From the NCBI GenBank assembly GCA_033763845.1, contig JANRJR010000076.1, positions 4,557-68,556 on the forward strand: a stretch of DNA of 64,000 nucleotides. The letters run 5' to 3'. This document shows positions 42,258-51,645 of the stretch, piece by piece. How positions within the stretch are numbered: the first letter of the stretch is position 1; every line of letters starts with the position of its first letter. The notes under the pieces are model-generated. The model worked only from the letters and a program-made list of their open reading frames with translations. It was not told the origin of the DNA and ran no database searches. The translations under genes and the position numbers were made by a program. The stretch is from DASZBR01 sp033763845. GTDB lineage: Bacteria > Pseudomonadota > Gammaproteobacteria > DASZBR01.

Positions 42258-44114
42258 CTAAATTCCTATCGAAAGTTTCTGAACCGTTCGAGAACCATAA
42301 ATCGCATTGACCATGGCGCGTGTAAACATAATGCCTGTAATCATAGACGTTAATACACCCAACGTTAGTGTTACCGCAAAACCTTTTACAGCATCTGTTC
42401 CAATACCAAATAAAACCATCGCAACAATTAATGTTGTTACGTTTGCATCTACAATCGTCACAAACGCACGTTCATAACCATGAAGGATACTAGCTTGCGG
42501 AGACACACCATTTCGTAATTCTTCACGAATACGCTCAAAAATTAACACGTTTGCGTCAACCGCCAAACCAACGGTTAACACAATACCCGCCATTCCCGGC
42601 AATGTTAAAGTCATCCCCAACAATGATAGTAGTGAGACAAGCAAGACTAAATTTAGTAATAATCCAATATCCGCAATAACGCCAAACACTTGATAATAAA
42701 GCGCCATAAAAACGATAATGATGCCCATCGCCACTTCAATCGACAACACACCCTTATGAATATTTTCTTGTCCTAATGTTGGACCGACGGTTCGTTCTTC
42801 TTCATAATTAATAGCAGCAGGCAGCGCTCCCGCACGAAGTAGCAGTGCTAAATTCTTCGCTTCACGTGATGAGCCCAACCCGGTGACTTGGAAATTATTT
42901 CCTAATGCGCTTTGAATTGTCGCGATATTAATAATCTTTTCGGTTTTTTTCGGCACCTTTGTCGGCTTACCATTCACCATTTGTGTATCAAATGTCGTTT
43001 CAATAAATACAGTCGCCATCGGATTACCAATATTTTGTGCAGTCGTGCGATTAAATAATCCTTCCCCACCGCCTCCTAAATGAATATTAACCGACGGTCG
43101 ACCTGAATCGTCAAAACTAGAAGAAGCATCTGTAATGGATGACCCCGTTAATAATACTTGGTTATTTAACAAAACCGTCCTACCTTCGAACTGATACGCT
43201 GTTGTTCCAGGAGGCGCAAATCCACCTGGGCCCATAGACGCTACACGCGCAGTATCTACCATGCGAAATTCCACAGTAGCAGTACCACCTAAAATATCTT
43301 TTGCATGAGCAGTATCTTGAATACCCGGAAGATCGACAGAAACTCTGTCGTTACCTTGTTGTTGGACAATCGCTTCACTCACACCTAATTCATTCACACG
43401 ATTACGCAACGTTGTCATGGTTTGATCAAGGGTATTTTCACGGACTTTCTGCAATCCCATTTGATTTAAGGCTGCAGAAAGAGACAACACATTTCCCGCT
43501 GAAGTATCTGTCACGGTTAAATCAGGGAATTCATCGCGCATGTAACTTAACGCGGCATCTTTTTGATCCGCTTCACGAAACGTTAATAAAATACTGTTAT
43601 CGTTTTGCAAAACAATATTGGAATATCGGATACGTTTATCACGTAAATCAGCGGTAATATTAGTAATCACCCCTTGTTGTCGATGCGAAATAACAGAATC
43701 CACATCAACGTTTAATAAGAAGTGTACCCCGCCACGCAAATCCAATCCCAACTTCATGGGTGTTGCACCAATAGCGGTTAACCATGCGGGTGTTGCCGGC
43801 GCTAAACTTAATGCAACCGTATAATCATCGCCGAGTGTCGCTTTAATATAATCACTGGCTTTTAATTGTGTATCCGTATCATTAAATCGCACTAAAATAT
43901 TTTGACTATCTAAACTAGCCGATTTATAAACCAATTTTTGCTCGCTTAATACGTTTTCGATTTGTGTTAAAACACTGGAATTTATTAACGCACCATGTTT
44001 GCCAGAAATCTGTACAGACGCATCTTCGCCAAATAAATTAGGCGATGCGTAAATCATTCCGAGAATAACTATCACACACAATAAAATATTTTTCCAAAGG
44101 GGATAGCGGTTCAT
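42258..44114 (-). CDS. secD: Protein-export membrane protein SecD
   Basis: A 618-residue membrane protein: one N-terminal transmembrane helix, a large periplasmic domain beginning with LGLDLRGGVHFLL near 117-129, then five C-terminal transmembrane segments with GLAVDANVLIFERIREELR near 520. The second periplasmic part contains a Gly-Pro-Gly-Gly insert that many SecD proteins show. The start overlaps the yajC stop as ATGA. Confidence 0.96.
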   Translation of the reverse strand: MNRYPLWKNILLCVIVILGMIYASPNLFGEDASVQISGKHGALINSSVLTQIENVLSEQKLVYKSASLDSQNILVRFNDTDTQLKASDYIKATLGDDYTVALSLAPATPAWLTAIGATPMKLGLDLRGGVHFLLNVDVDSVISHRQQGVITNITADLRDKRIRYSNIVLQNDNSILLTFREADQKDAALSYMRDEFPDLTVTDTSAGNVLSLSAALNQMGLQKVRENTLDQTMTTLRNRVNELGVSEAIVQQQGNDRVSVDLPGIQDTAHAKDILGGTATVEFRMVDTARVASMGPGGFAPPGTTAYQFEGRTVLLNNQVLLTGSSITDASSSFDDSGRPSVNIHLGGGGEGLFNRTTAQNIGNPMATVFIETTFDTQMVNGKPTKVPKKTEKIINIATIQSALGNNFQVTGLGSSREAKNLALLLRAGALPAAINYEEERTVGPTLGQENIHKGVLSIEVAMGIIIVFMALYYQVFGVIADIGLLLNLVLLVSLLSLLGMTLTLPGMAGIVLTVGLAVDANVLIFERIREELRNGVSPQASILHGYERAFVTIVDANVTTLIVAMVLFGIGTDAVKGFAVTLTLGVLTSMITGIMFTRAMVNAIYGSRTVQKLSIGI

Positions 44115-44371
44115 TTCAACGTTCCCTTAGGAATAGTGGCGGTGACAGAATCTCTTTGAATGGAAATATCTACATTCGGAGAAATAGTAAGGGTAATAAA
44201 ATCATCTTCGATTTTCGCAATTTTGCCCAACAGCCCACCAACGGTAATAATTTCATCGCCTTTCTGAAGACCGTTCATTAATTCACGATGGTTTTTAGAA
44301 CGACGATATTGCGGATACCACAATAATAAATAAAACACACCGACTAACAGTGTTAATGTCACAATACCCAT
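44111..44371 (-). CDS. yajC: Sec translocon accessory subunit YajC
   Basis: An 86-residue protein with one N-terminal transmembrane helix, then the YRRSKNHRELMNGLQKGDEIITVGGLLGKI block that defines YajC. It forms a complex with SecD and SecF. AGAGGATC lies just before the ATG. It is the first gene of the three-gene operon. The tgt and queA genes often found upstream are absent here; an aspartate aminotransferase gene lies there instead. Confidence 0.95.
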   Translation of the reverse strand: MGIVTLTLLVGVFYLLLWYPQYRRSKNHRELMNGLQKGDEIITVGGLLGKIAKIEDDFITLTISPNVDISIQRDSVTATIPKGTLK

Positions 44372-44402
44372 TATATGATCCTCTGTAATTTAACCTATGA
44401 AT

Positions 44403-45566
44403 TTACCACCATTTCTGCAATCGTTCCATCGCTTTATGCAACAATTCTTCTGATGTGGCATACGCAATTCTAAAGCCTTTTCCAGATCCAAATGCACTCC
44501 CCGGCACAACCACAACGCCCGCTTCAACTAATAATGCTTCGCATAATTCTATATCATTTTTATAATTTTTCATGGCTTTAGAAATATCAGGGAAACTATA
44601 AAACGTCCCGGTTGCGGGCAAAACAGTAATATTTTTAATTTTAGACAACCCTTCAAAAACAATTTGATGTCGGCGTTTATATGCCGCTGTCATTTCATGC
44701 ACACATGTTTGATCACCATTCAATGCAGCAACGGCTGCATATTGCGCAATTGAATTGGGATTTGAAGTTGATTGCGACTGAATATTATTCATGGCTGTAA
44801 TAATTTCCGCTGGTCCTGCGGCATAACCAATTCGCCATCCTGTCATTGCATAAGACTTTGCCACACCGTGACATATAACCGTTCGTGACTTTAATTCTGG
44901 ACACGCCATGACGATATTACAGAATTTTTCACCCCAAATAATATGCTCATACATATCATCGCTGAGAATATAAATATTCGGATATTTTAATAATATCTCA
45001 GCTAGTTTTTCTAATTCTTTGCGGGAATAACAAATTCCAGTGGGATTTGATGGGCTATTTAAAATTAATAATTTTGTTTTGGGCGTAATCGCTTTAGATA
45101 ATTGTTCCGGCGTAATTTTAAAGTGTTGTTCAGATGTTGTTTCGATAAAAACATTCTTACCATCAGCTAATAAAACCATATCGGGATAAGAAACCCAATA
45201 CGGCGCCGGAATAATCACTTCGTCGCCTGCGCTAATTAATGCTTGGATTGTGTTGTACACAGACTGCTTGCATCCCGCACCGGCACTGATTTCTTTAGGC
45301 AGATAATTTAATTGGTTATCACGTTCGAATTTATGAATAACAGCCTGTTTTAATTCGGCAATACCATCCACGGGGGTATATTTGGTATAGCCTTTTTTGA
45401 GTGCGTCGCGTGCAGCTTCTTTGATAAATTCAGGCGTATCAAAATCCGGTTCACCGACAGTCAAATTAATCAAATCTTTGCCTTCGGCTTGTAATTGTTT
45501 TGCACGATTTCCAATTGCCATGGTTGGGGAGGGTTTGATTTTTTGAGCACGCAGCGAAAGAGTCAT
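44403..45566 (-). CDS. Aspartate aminotransferase (class I, subgroup Ib)
   Basis: A 387-residue PLP enzyme starting with LSLRAQKIKPSPTMAIGNRA. Substrate and cofactor motifs: NLTVGEPDFDTPE near 35-47, NSPSNPTG near 170, SDDMYEHI, and the Schiff-base Lys in GVAKSYAMTGWRIGYA near 235. The subgroup converts aspartate and 2-oxoglutarate to oxaloacetate and glutamate; some members also accept prephenate, which cannot be excluded. It is divergent from uvrB and separated from yajC by 31 bases. Confidence 0.9.
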   Translation of the reverse strand: MTLSLRAQKIKPSPTMAIGNRAKQLQAEGKDLINLTVGEPDFDTPEFIKEAARDALKKGYTKYTPVDGIAELKQAVIHKFERDNQLNYLPKEISAGAGCKQSVYNTIQALISAGDEVIIPAPYWVSYPDMVLLADGKNVFIETTSEQHFKITPEQLSKAITPKTKLLILNSPSNPTGICYSRKELEKLAEILLKYPNIYILSDDMYEHIIWGEKFCNIVMACPELKSRTVICHGVAKSYAMTGWRIGYAAGPAEIITAMNNIQSQSTSNPNSIAQYAAVAALNGDQTCVHEMTAAYKRRHQIVFEGLSKIKNITVLPATGTFYSFPDISKAMKNYKNDIELCEALLVEAGVVVVPGSAFGSGKGFRIAYATSEELLHKAMERLQKWW

Positions 45567-45606
45567 GGTCCTATCCTCATAATTACAGCCAAACGTGTAT
45601 TCTACA

Positions 45607-45615
45607 TGATATTAT
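45607..45615 (+). promoter_or_regulatory. Extended -10 promoter just before uvrB
   Basis: TGATATTAT ends nine bases before the uvrB ATG at 45624, which predicts a leader of only about two bases. There is no Shine-Dalgarno sequence. I saw no LexA-type CTG-N10-CAG site in the intergenic region by eye. Confidence 0.4.
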
Positions 45616-45623
45616 TCTGCCTT

Positions 45624-47570
45624 ATGAAGAAATTTGTCATTGAATCCCCTTTCAAACCAACAGGCGATCAACCCTATGCTATTAAAGGTCTCGTCGAAGG
45701 ACTTGATGCTGGCTTAGCACATCAAACACTACTGGGCGTCACCGGCTCAGGGAAGACGTTCACTTGCGCCCATGTAATCCAAGAAATCCAACGCCCCGCT
45801 ATTGTTTTAGCCCCCAATAAAACATTGGCCGCCCAGTTGTATGGCGAAATGAAAGCCTTTTTTCCCAAGAATGCGGTTGAGTACTTTGTGTCTTACTATG
45901 ACTACTATCAACCCGAAGCGTATGTTCCTGCGTCCGACACGTTCATTGAAAAAGACGCGTCGATTAATGAACAAATCGAACAAATGAGATTATCTGCAAC
46001 TAAAAATCTGATGGAACGCAAAGATGTCATTATTGTTGCAACGGTTTCTGCAATTTACGGTTTGGGTGATCCGCAATCATATTTGGGAATGATTTTAATT
46101 TTAAAAAAAGGCGATATTGTTAATCAACGCCAAATTTTACTCAGGCTCGCTGAATTACAGTACACGCGCAATGAAATCAGTTTTGACCGCGGAACATATA
46201 GAGTACGCGGCGATGTAATAGATATTTATCCTATTGAAGCAGACAGCGATGCGGTCAGGATAGAATTATTTGGTGATGAGATTGATAATTTAAGTTTTTT
46301 TAATCCACTTACAGGTGAGATCACTTCTCGTATCGCGCGTTATACCCTTTACCCGAAAACGCATTACGTAACACCCCGAGAAAAAATATTAGATGCAATT
46401 GATAAAATTAAAATAGAACTTGCAGATAGATTAGACTATTTTTACAAAGAAAATAAATTACTTGAAGCACAGCGTCTCAAAGAACGCACAACCTACGACA
46501 TCGAAATGATGTATGAGTTAGGTTACTGCTCAGGCATTGAAAATTATTCACGGTATTTATCTGGTCGAAATATTGGCGAACCGCCTCCAACCCTATTTGA
46601 ATATTTACCCAAAGATGCCGTGTTATTTATTGATGAATCTCACGTCACGGTTCCGCAATTAGGCGGCATGTATCGCGGCGATAGAGCACGCAAAGAAAAT
46701 TTAGTGAATTATGGTTTTAGATTACCGTGTGCATTAGATAACAGGCCGTTAAAATTTGAAGAATTTTTAAATTTATCTCCCCAGACTGTATATATTTCCG
46801 CTACTCCCGGCTCATATGAATTACAGCATTCGGGTGCAATTATAGAACAGGTAGTACGTCCAACGGGACTGGTCGATCCGCAAGTCGAAATTCGACCGGT
46901 GTCGACTCAAGTCGAAGATTTATTAGGCGAAATTAAATCTCGCGTTGAAAAAAACGAGCGCGTTTTGGTTACAACCCTCACCAAACGATTGTCCGAAGAT
47001 CTGACAGACTACTTGCAAAGCAAAAAAATTAACGTCAAATATTTGCACTCAGATATCGATACCGTAGAAAGAATGGAAATCATTCGCGATTTACGCAAAG
47101 GTAAATGCGATGTTTTAGTGGGAATTAATTTACTTCGAGAAGGTCTAGATTTACCTGAAGTTTCTTTAGTTGCTATTTTAGATGCTGACAAAGAAGGTTT
47201 TTTACGATCAGAAAGATCGCTTATACAAACCATAGGCCGAGCTGCTCGAAACATCAACGGCAAAGCTATTTTATATGCAGATAAAATTACTGACTCGATG
47301 AAGCGCGCAATAAGCGAAACAGACAGACGACGCAAAAAGCAAGTGGATTACAATACTTCTCACGGAATTACCCCAAAAAGTATCAAGAAAGCCATTCATG
47401 ATATTTTAGAGGCTGCGCCCAGCATACTTCCTCAAAGTAAAAAGTTTTTATCAGACGGAAAGACCATTAAAGAACTAGAAGCCGAAATGCATTTTTATGC
47501 ACAGAATTTGGAATTCGAGAAAGCCGCCGAGCTGAGGGATGAAATAAGGGTGATGAAGCAGAAAAAATAG
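45624..47570 (+). CDS. uvrB: UvrABC excinuclease subunit B
   Basis: A 648-residue helicase-like repair protein. Walker A is GVTGSGKT near residue 39, the damage-probing beta-hairpin contains YYDYYQPEAYVP, the Walker B region has FIDESHV, the C-terminal helicase motifs include GINLLREGLDLPE and IGRAARN, and the UvrC-binding domain is at the end (ELEAEMHFYAQNLEFEKAAELRDEI, given here by its ends). It verifies DNA lesions in nucleotide excision repair. The start is the ATG at 45624; an open frame from 45495 is not UvrB-like. Confidence 0.96.
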   Translation: MKKFVIESPFKPTGDQPYAIKGLVEGLDAGLAHQTLLGVTGSGKTFTCAHVIQEIQRPAIVLAPNKTLAAQLYGEMKAFFPKNAVEYFVSYYDYYQPEAYVPASDTFIEKDASINEQIEQMRLSATKNLMERKDVIIVATVSAIYGLGDPQSYLGMILILKKGDIVNQRQILLRLAELQYTRNEISFDRGTYRVRGDVIDIYPIEADSDAVRIELFGDEIDNLSFFNPLTGEITSRIARYTLYPKTHYVTPREKILDAIDKIKIELADRLDYFYKENKLLEAQRLKERTTYDIEMMYELGYCSGIENYSRYLSGRNIGEPPPTLFEYLPKDAVLFIDESHVTVPQLGGMYRGDRARKENLVNYGFRLPCALDNRPLKFEEFLNLSPQTVYISATPGSYELQHSGAIIEQVVRPTGLVDPQVEIRPVSTQVEDLLGEIKSRVEKNERVLVTTLTKRLSEDLTDYLQSKKINVKYLHSDIDTVERMEIIRDLRKGKCDVLVGINLLREGLDLPEVSLVAILDADKEGFLRSERSLIQTIGRAARNINGKAILYADKITDSMKRAISETDRRRKKQVDYNTSHGITPKSIKKAIHDILEAAPSILPQSKKFLSDGKTIKELEAEMHFYAQNLEFEKAAELRDEIRVMKQKK

Positions 47571-47588
47571 GCGGATCAGTGATCCGCC
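47562..47588 (-). terminator. Intrinsic terminator of the suf/DUF2892 transcript
   Basis: On the minus strand, GGCGGATC, a 3-base loop and GATCCGCC form an 8-bp GC-rich stem (47588-47570), followed by TATTTTTT. This ends transcription coming from the suf operon and the DUF2892 gene. It overlaps the uvrB stop, and the stem may also act for uvrB in the other direction, although the + strand has no T-run. Confidence 0.7.
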
Positions 47589-47590
47589 TT

Positions 47591-47617
47591 AGATCCTTCG
47601 CTACGCTCAGGATGACA
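47591..47617. repeat. Dispersed GATCCTTCGCTACGCTCAGG repeat
   Basis: The 27-base sequence recurs in reverse orientation inside lptD (62003-62029), and a degenerate copy lies at 13289-13308. It is in the spacer between uvrB and the DUF2892 gene, directly after the terminator hairpin. It has no coding function here. Repeats of this look are widely dispersed in bacterial genomes. Confidence 0.6.
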
Positions 47618-47627
47618 CAAAATAATT

Positions 47628-47834
47628 TTATTTACCCGGCTTATCCGCGTCTAATTTGAAACGCTCAATAAGATCAACAACACCGCAATAACTGATCACG
47701 GCTTCAACAATCAAAAGAATTCCGACTAACATTACTAATACAGGGCTAATCATTGCAGCAACGATTAATAAACCACCTAAAATACCACGCACCATACGAT
47801 CACGCTTGTTAATGTTTGTTGGCAGATTGAACAT
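47628..47834 (-). CDS. DUF2892 (YgaP-type) membrane protein
   Basis: A 68-residue protein with INKRDRMVRGILGGLLIV near the start and two hydrophobic segments at about 17-30 and 32-52, matching the DUF2892/YgaP C-terminal membrane domain. Function unknown; in YgaP this domain anchors a rhodanese. It lies 42 bases after sufT and may be read from the suf promoter. Confidence 0.8.
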   Translation of the reverse strand: MFNLPTNINKRDRMVRGILGGLLIVAAMISPVLVMLVGILLIVEAVISYCGVVDLIERFKLDADKPGK

Positions 47835-47876
47835 AATGTCTCCTTCACTCCCTGTTAGAACAGCCGTAAAGATACC

Positions 47877-48203
47877 CTAGAGTAAACCCAATTGCAATTT
47901 CGCCGCATCCGACATTCTGTCTTGTGTCCACGGCGGATCCCACACCAATTCGACTTTTGCATCATTTACACCCAACACACTTTTAACGGCGTCTTCTACT
48001 GTACCCGGAAATGTTTGTGCCACCGGACATCCGGGCGCCGTTAACGTCATTTTGACATCGACATTTCCCAACGTATCCACTTCCACGCCGTAAATTAAAC
48101 CCAAATCATAAATATTTACAGGAATCTCAGGATCGTAAATAGTTTTTAGCATCGCAATGATGTCATCATGAATCTTGGCGATTTCTTTTTTGCCGTACGT
48201 CAT
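47877..48203 (-). CDS. sufT: SUF-associated MIP18-family protein SufT
   Basis: A 108-residue DUF59/MIP18 protein with DPEIPVNIYDLGLIYGV near residues 22-38, VKMTLTAPGCPVAQTFPG with the conserved Cys near 59, and VELVWDPPWTQDRMSD at the end. SufT proteins help mature Fe-S enzymes, probably as carrier-like factors. It is the last suf gene, six bases after sufU. Confidence 0.92.
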   Translation of the reverse strand: MTYGKKEIAKIHDDIIAMLKTIYDPEIPVNIYDLGLIYGVEVDTLGNVDVKMTLTAPGCPVAQTFPGTVEDAVKSVLGVNDAKVELVWDPPWTQDRMSDAAKLQLGLL

Positions 48204-48209
48204 TCAAAA

Positions 48210-48659
48210 CTACTCCGTGGTCACTGAACCTTTATCTTGTTGAAGCGCTGCTTCTAAAGCATGCCACGCTAACGTCGCGCATTTTACGCGCATAGGATAT
48301 TCACGCACGCCCGCCAAAACTTTTAATTTACCTATTTCATGATCCGAGCTAACCGCAGGCGCCGTCATAAGCTCATGAAACAAGTGAAAAGCTTTTTCAG
48401 CGTCTTCAACTGTCTTTCCCATGAGAAATTCTGTCATTAACGACGCAGATGCTGTAGAAATCGCACACCCCGCACCTTCAAAGCTAATTTTATTAATTAT
48501 ATTATTTTTAATGTCGAGATAAAGCTTAACCTTGTCACCACATAACGGATTAAATCCTTCCGCTTCATGCGTGCAGTTTTCTAATTTGCAAAAATTCCGT
48601 GGTTTACGGTTATGATCAATAATCACTTCTTGATAAAGCTCGCGTAAATCAGACATCAA
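48210..48659 (-). CDS. sufU: Fe-S assembly scaffold/sulfur acceptor SufU
   Basis: A 149-residue IscU-like protein of the SufU type. The three conserved cysteines are in NPLCGDKV near 40, GAGCAIS near 66 and RVKCATLAWHAL near 128, with the SufU-specific insert between the second and third. In SUF systems of this kind SufU accepts sulfur from SufS instead of SufE, which is absent from this operon. It overlaps sufS by 11 bases. Confidence 0.93.
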   Translation of the reverse strand: MMSDLRELYQEVIIDHNRKPRNFCKLENCTHEAEGFNPLCGDKVKLYLDIKNNIINKISFEGAGCAISTASASLMTEFLMGKTVEDAEKAFHLFHELMTAPAVSSDHEIGKLKVLAGVREYPMRVKCATLAWHALEAALQQDKGSVTTE

Positions 48660-49884
48660 ACACCTGCCTTACTTTACTTAATGATTTTATGAAAACATCG
48701 ACTTCTTCTGGCGTATTATAAAATGCGAGGGACGCACGCGATGTCGCCGGTACTTTATAAAAATGCATTAATGGCATCGTACAATGATGCCCTGTTCTGA
48801 TGGCAACACCTTCTTGATCTAAAATAGTTCCGACATCATGTGCATGGATGCTATCAAATACAAAACTGACAATGCTGGTTTTATGTTTTGCCGTACCAAT
48901 AATCTTAATGTCTGAGTATTTGGCTATTTCATCAGAAATGTACTGTAACAATTGATTTTCATACGCGTGAATATTATTAAGCCCAATGGATTTAACATAA
49001 TGTATGGCTGAGGCCAATCCAATGGCACCCGACACATCCGGCGTACCAGCTTCAAATTTATGGGGTATTACATTGTAAGTGGTTTTTTCAAAAGTCACTT
49101 GTGAAATCATTTCACCACCACCCTGGTATGGCGGCATTTTTTCTAAATATTCTTTTTTACCATATAAAATTCCAATACCCGTTGGCCCGTATAATTTATG
49201 ACCTGAGAAAACTAAAAAATCACAGTCTAATTTCTGCACATCTACTGTCATGTGAGATACTGCTTGAGCGGCATCTAATAAAACTGGAATATCTTTTTCA
49301 TGCGCAGATGTAATAATTTTTTCAACTGGATTAATGGTTCCCAAGGTATTAGACACATAACTTACCGCGACTAATTTAGTCTTGTTATTTAACAATTTCT
49401 CAAATTCTTCAAAAATAATTTCGCCTTGTTGATTAATCGGCGCGACTTTTAATACAGCACCGGTTTGTTCACACAACATTTGCCATGGGACAATATTGGA
49501 ATGATGCTCCATCGTAGAAATAATAATTTCATCACCCGATTTAATATTTGCTCTACCATACGTTTGCGCAACTAAATTAATCGCCTCTGTCGTGCCACGC
49601 ACAAATATAATTTCTTCACGGTGTTTAGCATTAATAAAATTTTGGACCGTATCACGGGCAGACTCAAACAACTCTGTCGCTTTTGCACTCAAGTAATGCA
49701 CACCCCTATGAACATTTGAATAATTTTTTTCATAACACGAAGAAACCGCGTCAATGACAACTTTAGGTTTTTGTGTGCTTGCTGCATTATCAAAATAAAT
49801 CAATGGCTTGGCATTAACCTTTGTCTGCAAAATAGGAAAATCTTGGCGAATTTTTTGAATATCTGCTGAGCTTAATACTGGCAT
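48649..49884 (-). CDS. sufS: Cysteine desulfurase SufS
   Basis: A group II cysteine desulfurase of 411 residues. PLP-related motifs: RGTTEAINLVAQ, TMEHHSNIVPWQ near 125, and the Schiff-base Lys in FSGHKLYGPTGIG near 230. The active-site Cys is in RTGHHCTMPLM near 365. It draws sulfur from cysteine to make persulfide for SufU. The start overlaps the sufD stop by 13 bases. Confidence 0.95.
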   Translation of the reverse strand: MPVLSSADIQKIRQDFPILQTKVNAKPLIYFDNAASTQKPKVVIDAVSSCYEKNYSNVHRGVHYLSAKATELFESARDTVQNFINAKHREEIIFVRGTTEAINLVAQTYGRANIKSGDEIIISTMEHHSNIVPWQMLCEQTGAVLKVAPINQQGEIIFEEFEKLLNNKTKLVAVSYVSNTLGTINPVEKIITSAHEKDIPVLLDAAQAVSHMTVDVQKLDCDFLVFSGHKLYGPTGIGILYGKKEYLEKMPPYQGGGEMISQVTFEKTTYNVIPHKFEAGTPDVSGAIGLASAIHYVKSIGLNNIHAYENQLLQYISDEIAKYSDIKIIGTAKHKTSIVSFVFDSIHAHDVGTILDQEGVAIRTGHHCTMPLMHFYKVPATSRASLAFYNTPEEVDVFIKSLSKVRQVFDV

Positions 49885-50906
49885 AATCTCTCTCGCATTT
49901 TTTCATCCGAAATAGACTGGATAACTTTATTTCCAAACGCGTCAATTAATAATTTACGCGCAGCGTCTTCACTGAGTCCGCGCGAACGCAAATAAAACAT
50001 CGCTTCGTCATCTAATTGTCCAATCGTAGCGCCGTGTGTACATTTCACATCATCGTAATAGATTTCCAATTCGGGCTTTGTATCTACTTCGGCATCTGAT
50101 GATAATAAAATAGTATGGTTTGCTTGATTCGCTTCTGAATGATGCGCATTTTCACGCACAATCACTTTGCCATTAAATACGACGCGAGATTTATCGTCTA
50201 ATACACTGCGATAAAATTCGTTGCTAGTACAATGCCCAACAGCATGATCAATAACCGTATGCTGATCCAAATGTTGGCGATGCTTAGAATAGGATAACCC
50301 ATATAATTCACATCGCGCGTGTTCACCTATAAATTTCACATTAATGTCACTGCGTGCTAATTGTGAACCCTTTGACAAGGTAAATGTTTGTGCAAACGCA
50401 TTTTTATGGATATCAATATGTGTTCGACCAATATGAATAGTATTGAGATCATGAGACTGAATTTTGTAATACTGCAATTTCCCCCCATCACAGACTTGAA
50501 TATCAGTCACAACATTCATGACATGAGAAACGGTTCCCTGAAATATTTCTATAACAGATGCTGAAACATTTTTGGCTAATTTAATGGTTATTTTCGGCTG
50601 AACCCATTGAGTGTCTTTACTTTCGTAAATGATTTCCAATGGCTGAGCAAGATTTTCGGTAATGGTAATACTATAACTCTCAGTATTGAAATATTGATTT
50701 AAATTTTCAAATACATCAGCGTTTGTCTTTAATGAGGTATTTTCTGAGGAAATCTTTATTCCAGGTTGCTGATGGTTATTAAACGCAACCGCTTTATTCG
50801 AAGAAAATAAAACGGGTTTCGTCGACAATACCGACACACTGGTATATTTCCAGTTTTCTTCCCGTGTCGTGGGAAATCCATTTTTGAGGATTTCATCTAA
50901 TGTCAT
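49872..50906 (-). CDS. sufD: SUF scaffold subunit SufD
   Basis: A 344-residue right-handed beta-helix protein of the SufB/SufD family, with KCTHGATIGQLDDEAMFYLRSRGLS near 285-310 as the family mark and a helical C-terminus. It forms the SufBC2D scaffold on which clusters are built. The ATG at 50906 overlaps the sufC stop as ATGA; an open frame to 50918 adds four residues. It is shorter than E. coli SufD (423), with most of the loss in the N-terminal helical part. Confidence 0.94.
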   Translation of the reverse strand: MTLDEILKNGFPTTREENWKYTSVSVLSTKPVLFSSNKAVAFNNHQQPGIKISSENTSLKTNADVFENLNQYFNTESYSITITENLAQPLEIIYESKDTQWVQPKITIKLAKNVSASVIEIFQGTVSHVMNVVTDIQVCDGGKLQYYKIQSHDLNTIHIGRTHIDIHKNAFAQTFTLSKGSQLARSDINVKFIGEHARCELYGLSYSKHRQHLDQHTVIDHAVGHCTSNEFYRSVLDDKSRVVFNGKVIVRENAHHSEANQANHTILLSSDAEVDTKPELEIYYDDVKCTHGATIGQLDDEAMFYLRSRGLSEDAARKLLIDAFGNKVIQSISDEKMRERLCQY

Positions 50907-51643
50907 TCTTCCACCCAACTATAACCTTTTGATTCTAATTCAAGTGCTAATTGCGCATCACCCGACAACACAATTTTACCGTCTGTTAAGACATGTACTT
51001 TATCTGGCTTAATATAATTTAATAATCGCTGATAATGCGTAATTAACAATATAGAATGATCCTTATTTCGTAGGCCATTAATACCTAATGCAATAATACG
51101 TAACGCATCAATGTCTAATCCAGAATCTGTTTCATCTAATAAAGCCAATTTAGGATCCAGCACTAACATTTGTAGGATTTCATTGCGCTTTTTCTCACCG
51201 CCTGAAAAACCTTCGTTTAATGAGCGGTAAATCATATCCTCATCCATTTCAAGTAATTTCATTTTTTCTTTGACCAGATTTAAAAAATCCATGGCATCGA
51301 CTTCGGGTAACTGTCGAGATTTACGCTGTGCATTTAATGCGGTTTTAAGAAAATTAACATTACTGACACCCGGGATTTCAACCGGATATTGGAAACCTAA
51401 AAATAATCCTGCATGAGAACGCTCTTCAGGCGAAAGGTCTAAGATATTTTTTCCCTGAAATAAAACTTCGCCTTGTGATATTTGATAACCCGAACGACCG
51501 GCTAAAATATTGGCTAATGTGCTTTTTCCTGAACCATTGGGCCCCATAATCGCGTGTACTTCACCAGGATTAATAACTAAATTAATGCCACGCAAAATTT
51601 CTTTGTTATCGACACTCGCAAAAAGATTTTTGATTTCTATCAT
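50903..51643 (-). CDS. sufC: SUF ABC-type ATPase SufC
   Basis: A 246-residue ABC ATPase: Walker A GPNGSGKST near 35-43, Q-loop in GFQYPVEIPGVS, signature FSGGEKKR near 148, Walker B LALLDETDSGLD near 170, and a switch His in LLITHYQ. SufC drives the conformational change of SufB and SufD during cluster assembly. Two bases separate it from sufB and four bases overlap sufD. Confidence 0.96.
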   Translation of the reverse strand: MIEIKNLFASVDNKEILRGINLVINPGEVHAIMGPNGSGKSTLANILAGRSGYQISQGEVLFQGKNILDLSPEERSHAGLFLGFQYPVEIPGVSNVNFLKTALNAQRKSRQLPEVDAMDFLNLVKEKMKLLEMDEDMIYRSLNEGFSGGEKKRNEILQMLVLDPKLALLDETDSGLDIDALRIIALGINGLRNKDHSILLITHYQRLLNYIKPDKVHVLTDGKIVLSGDAQLALELESKGYSWVEE

Positions 51644-51645
51644 GA

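Noticed and set aside
45495..45623. Longer UvrB starting at 45495
   Set aside because: The extension overlaps the divergent aminotransferase gene and is not UvrB sequence.
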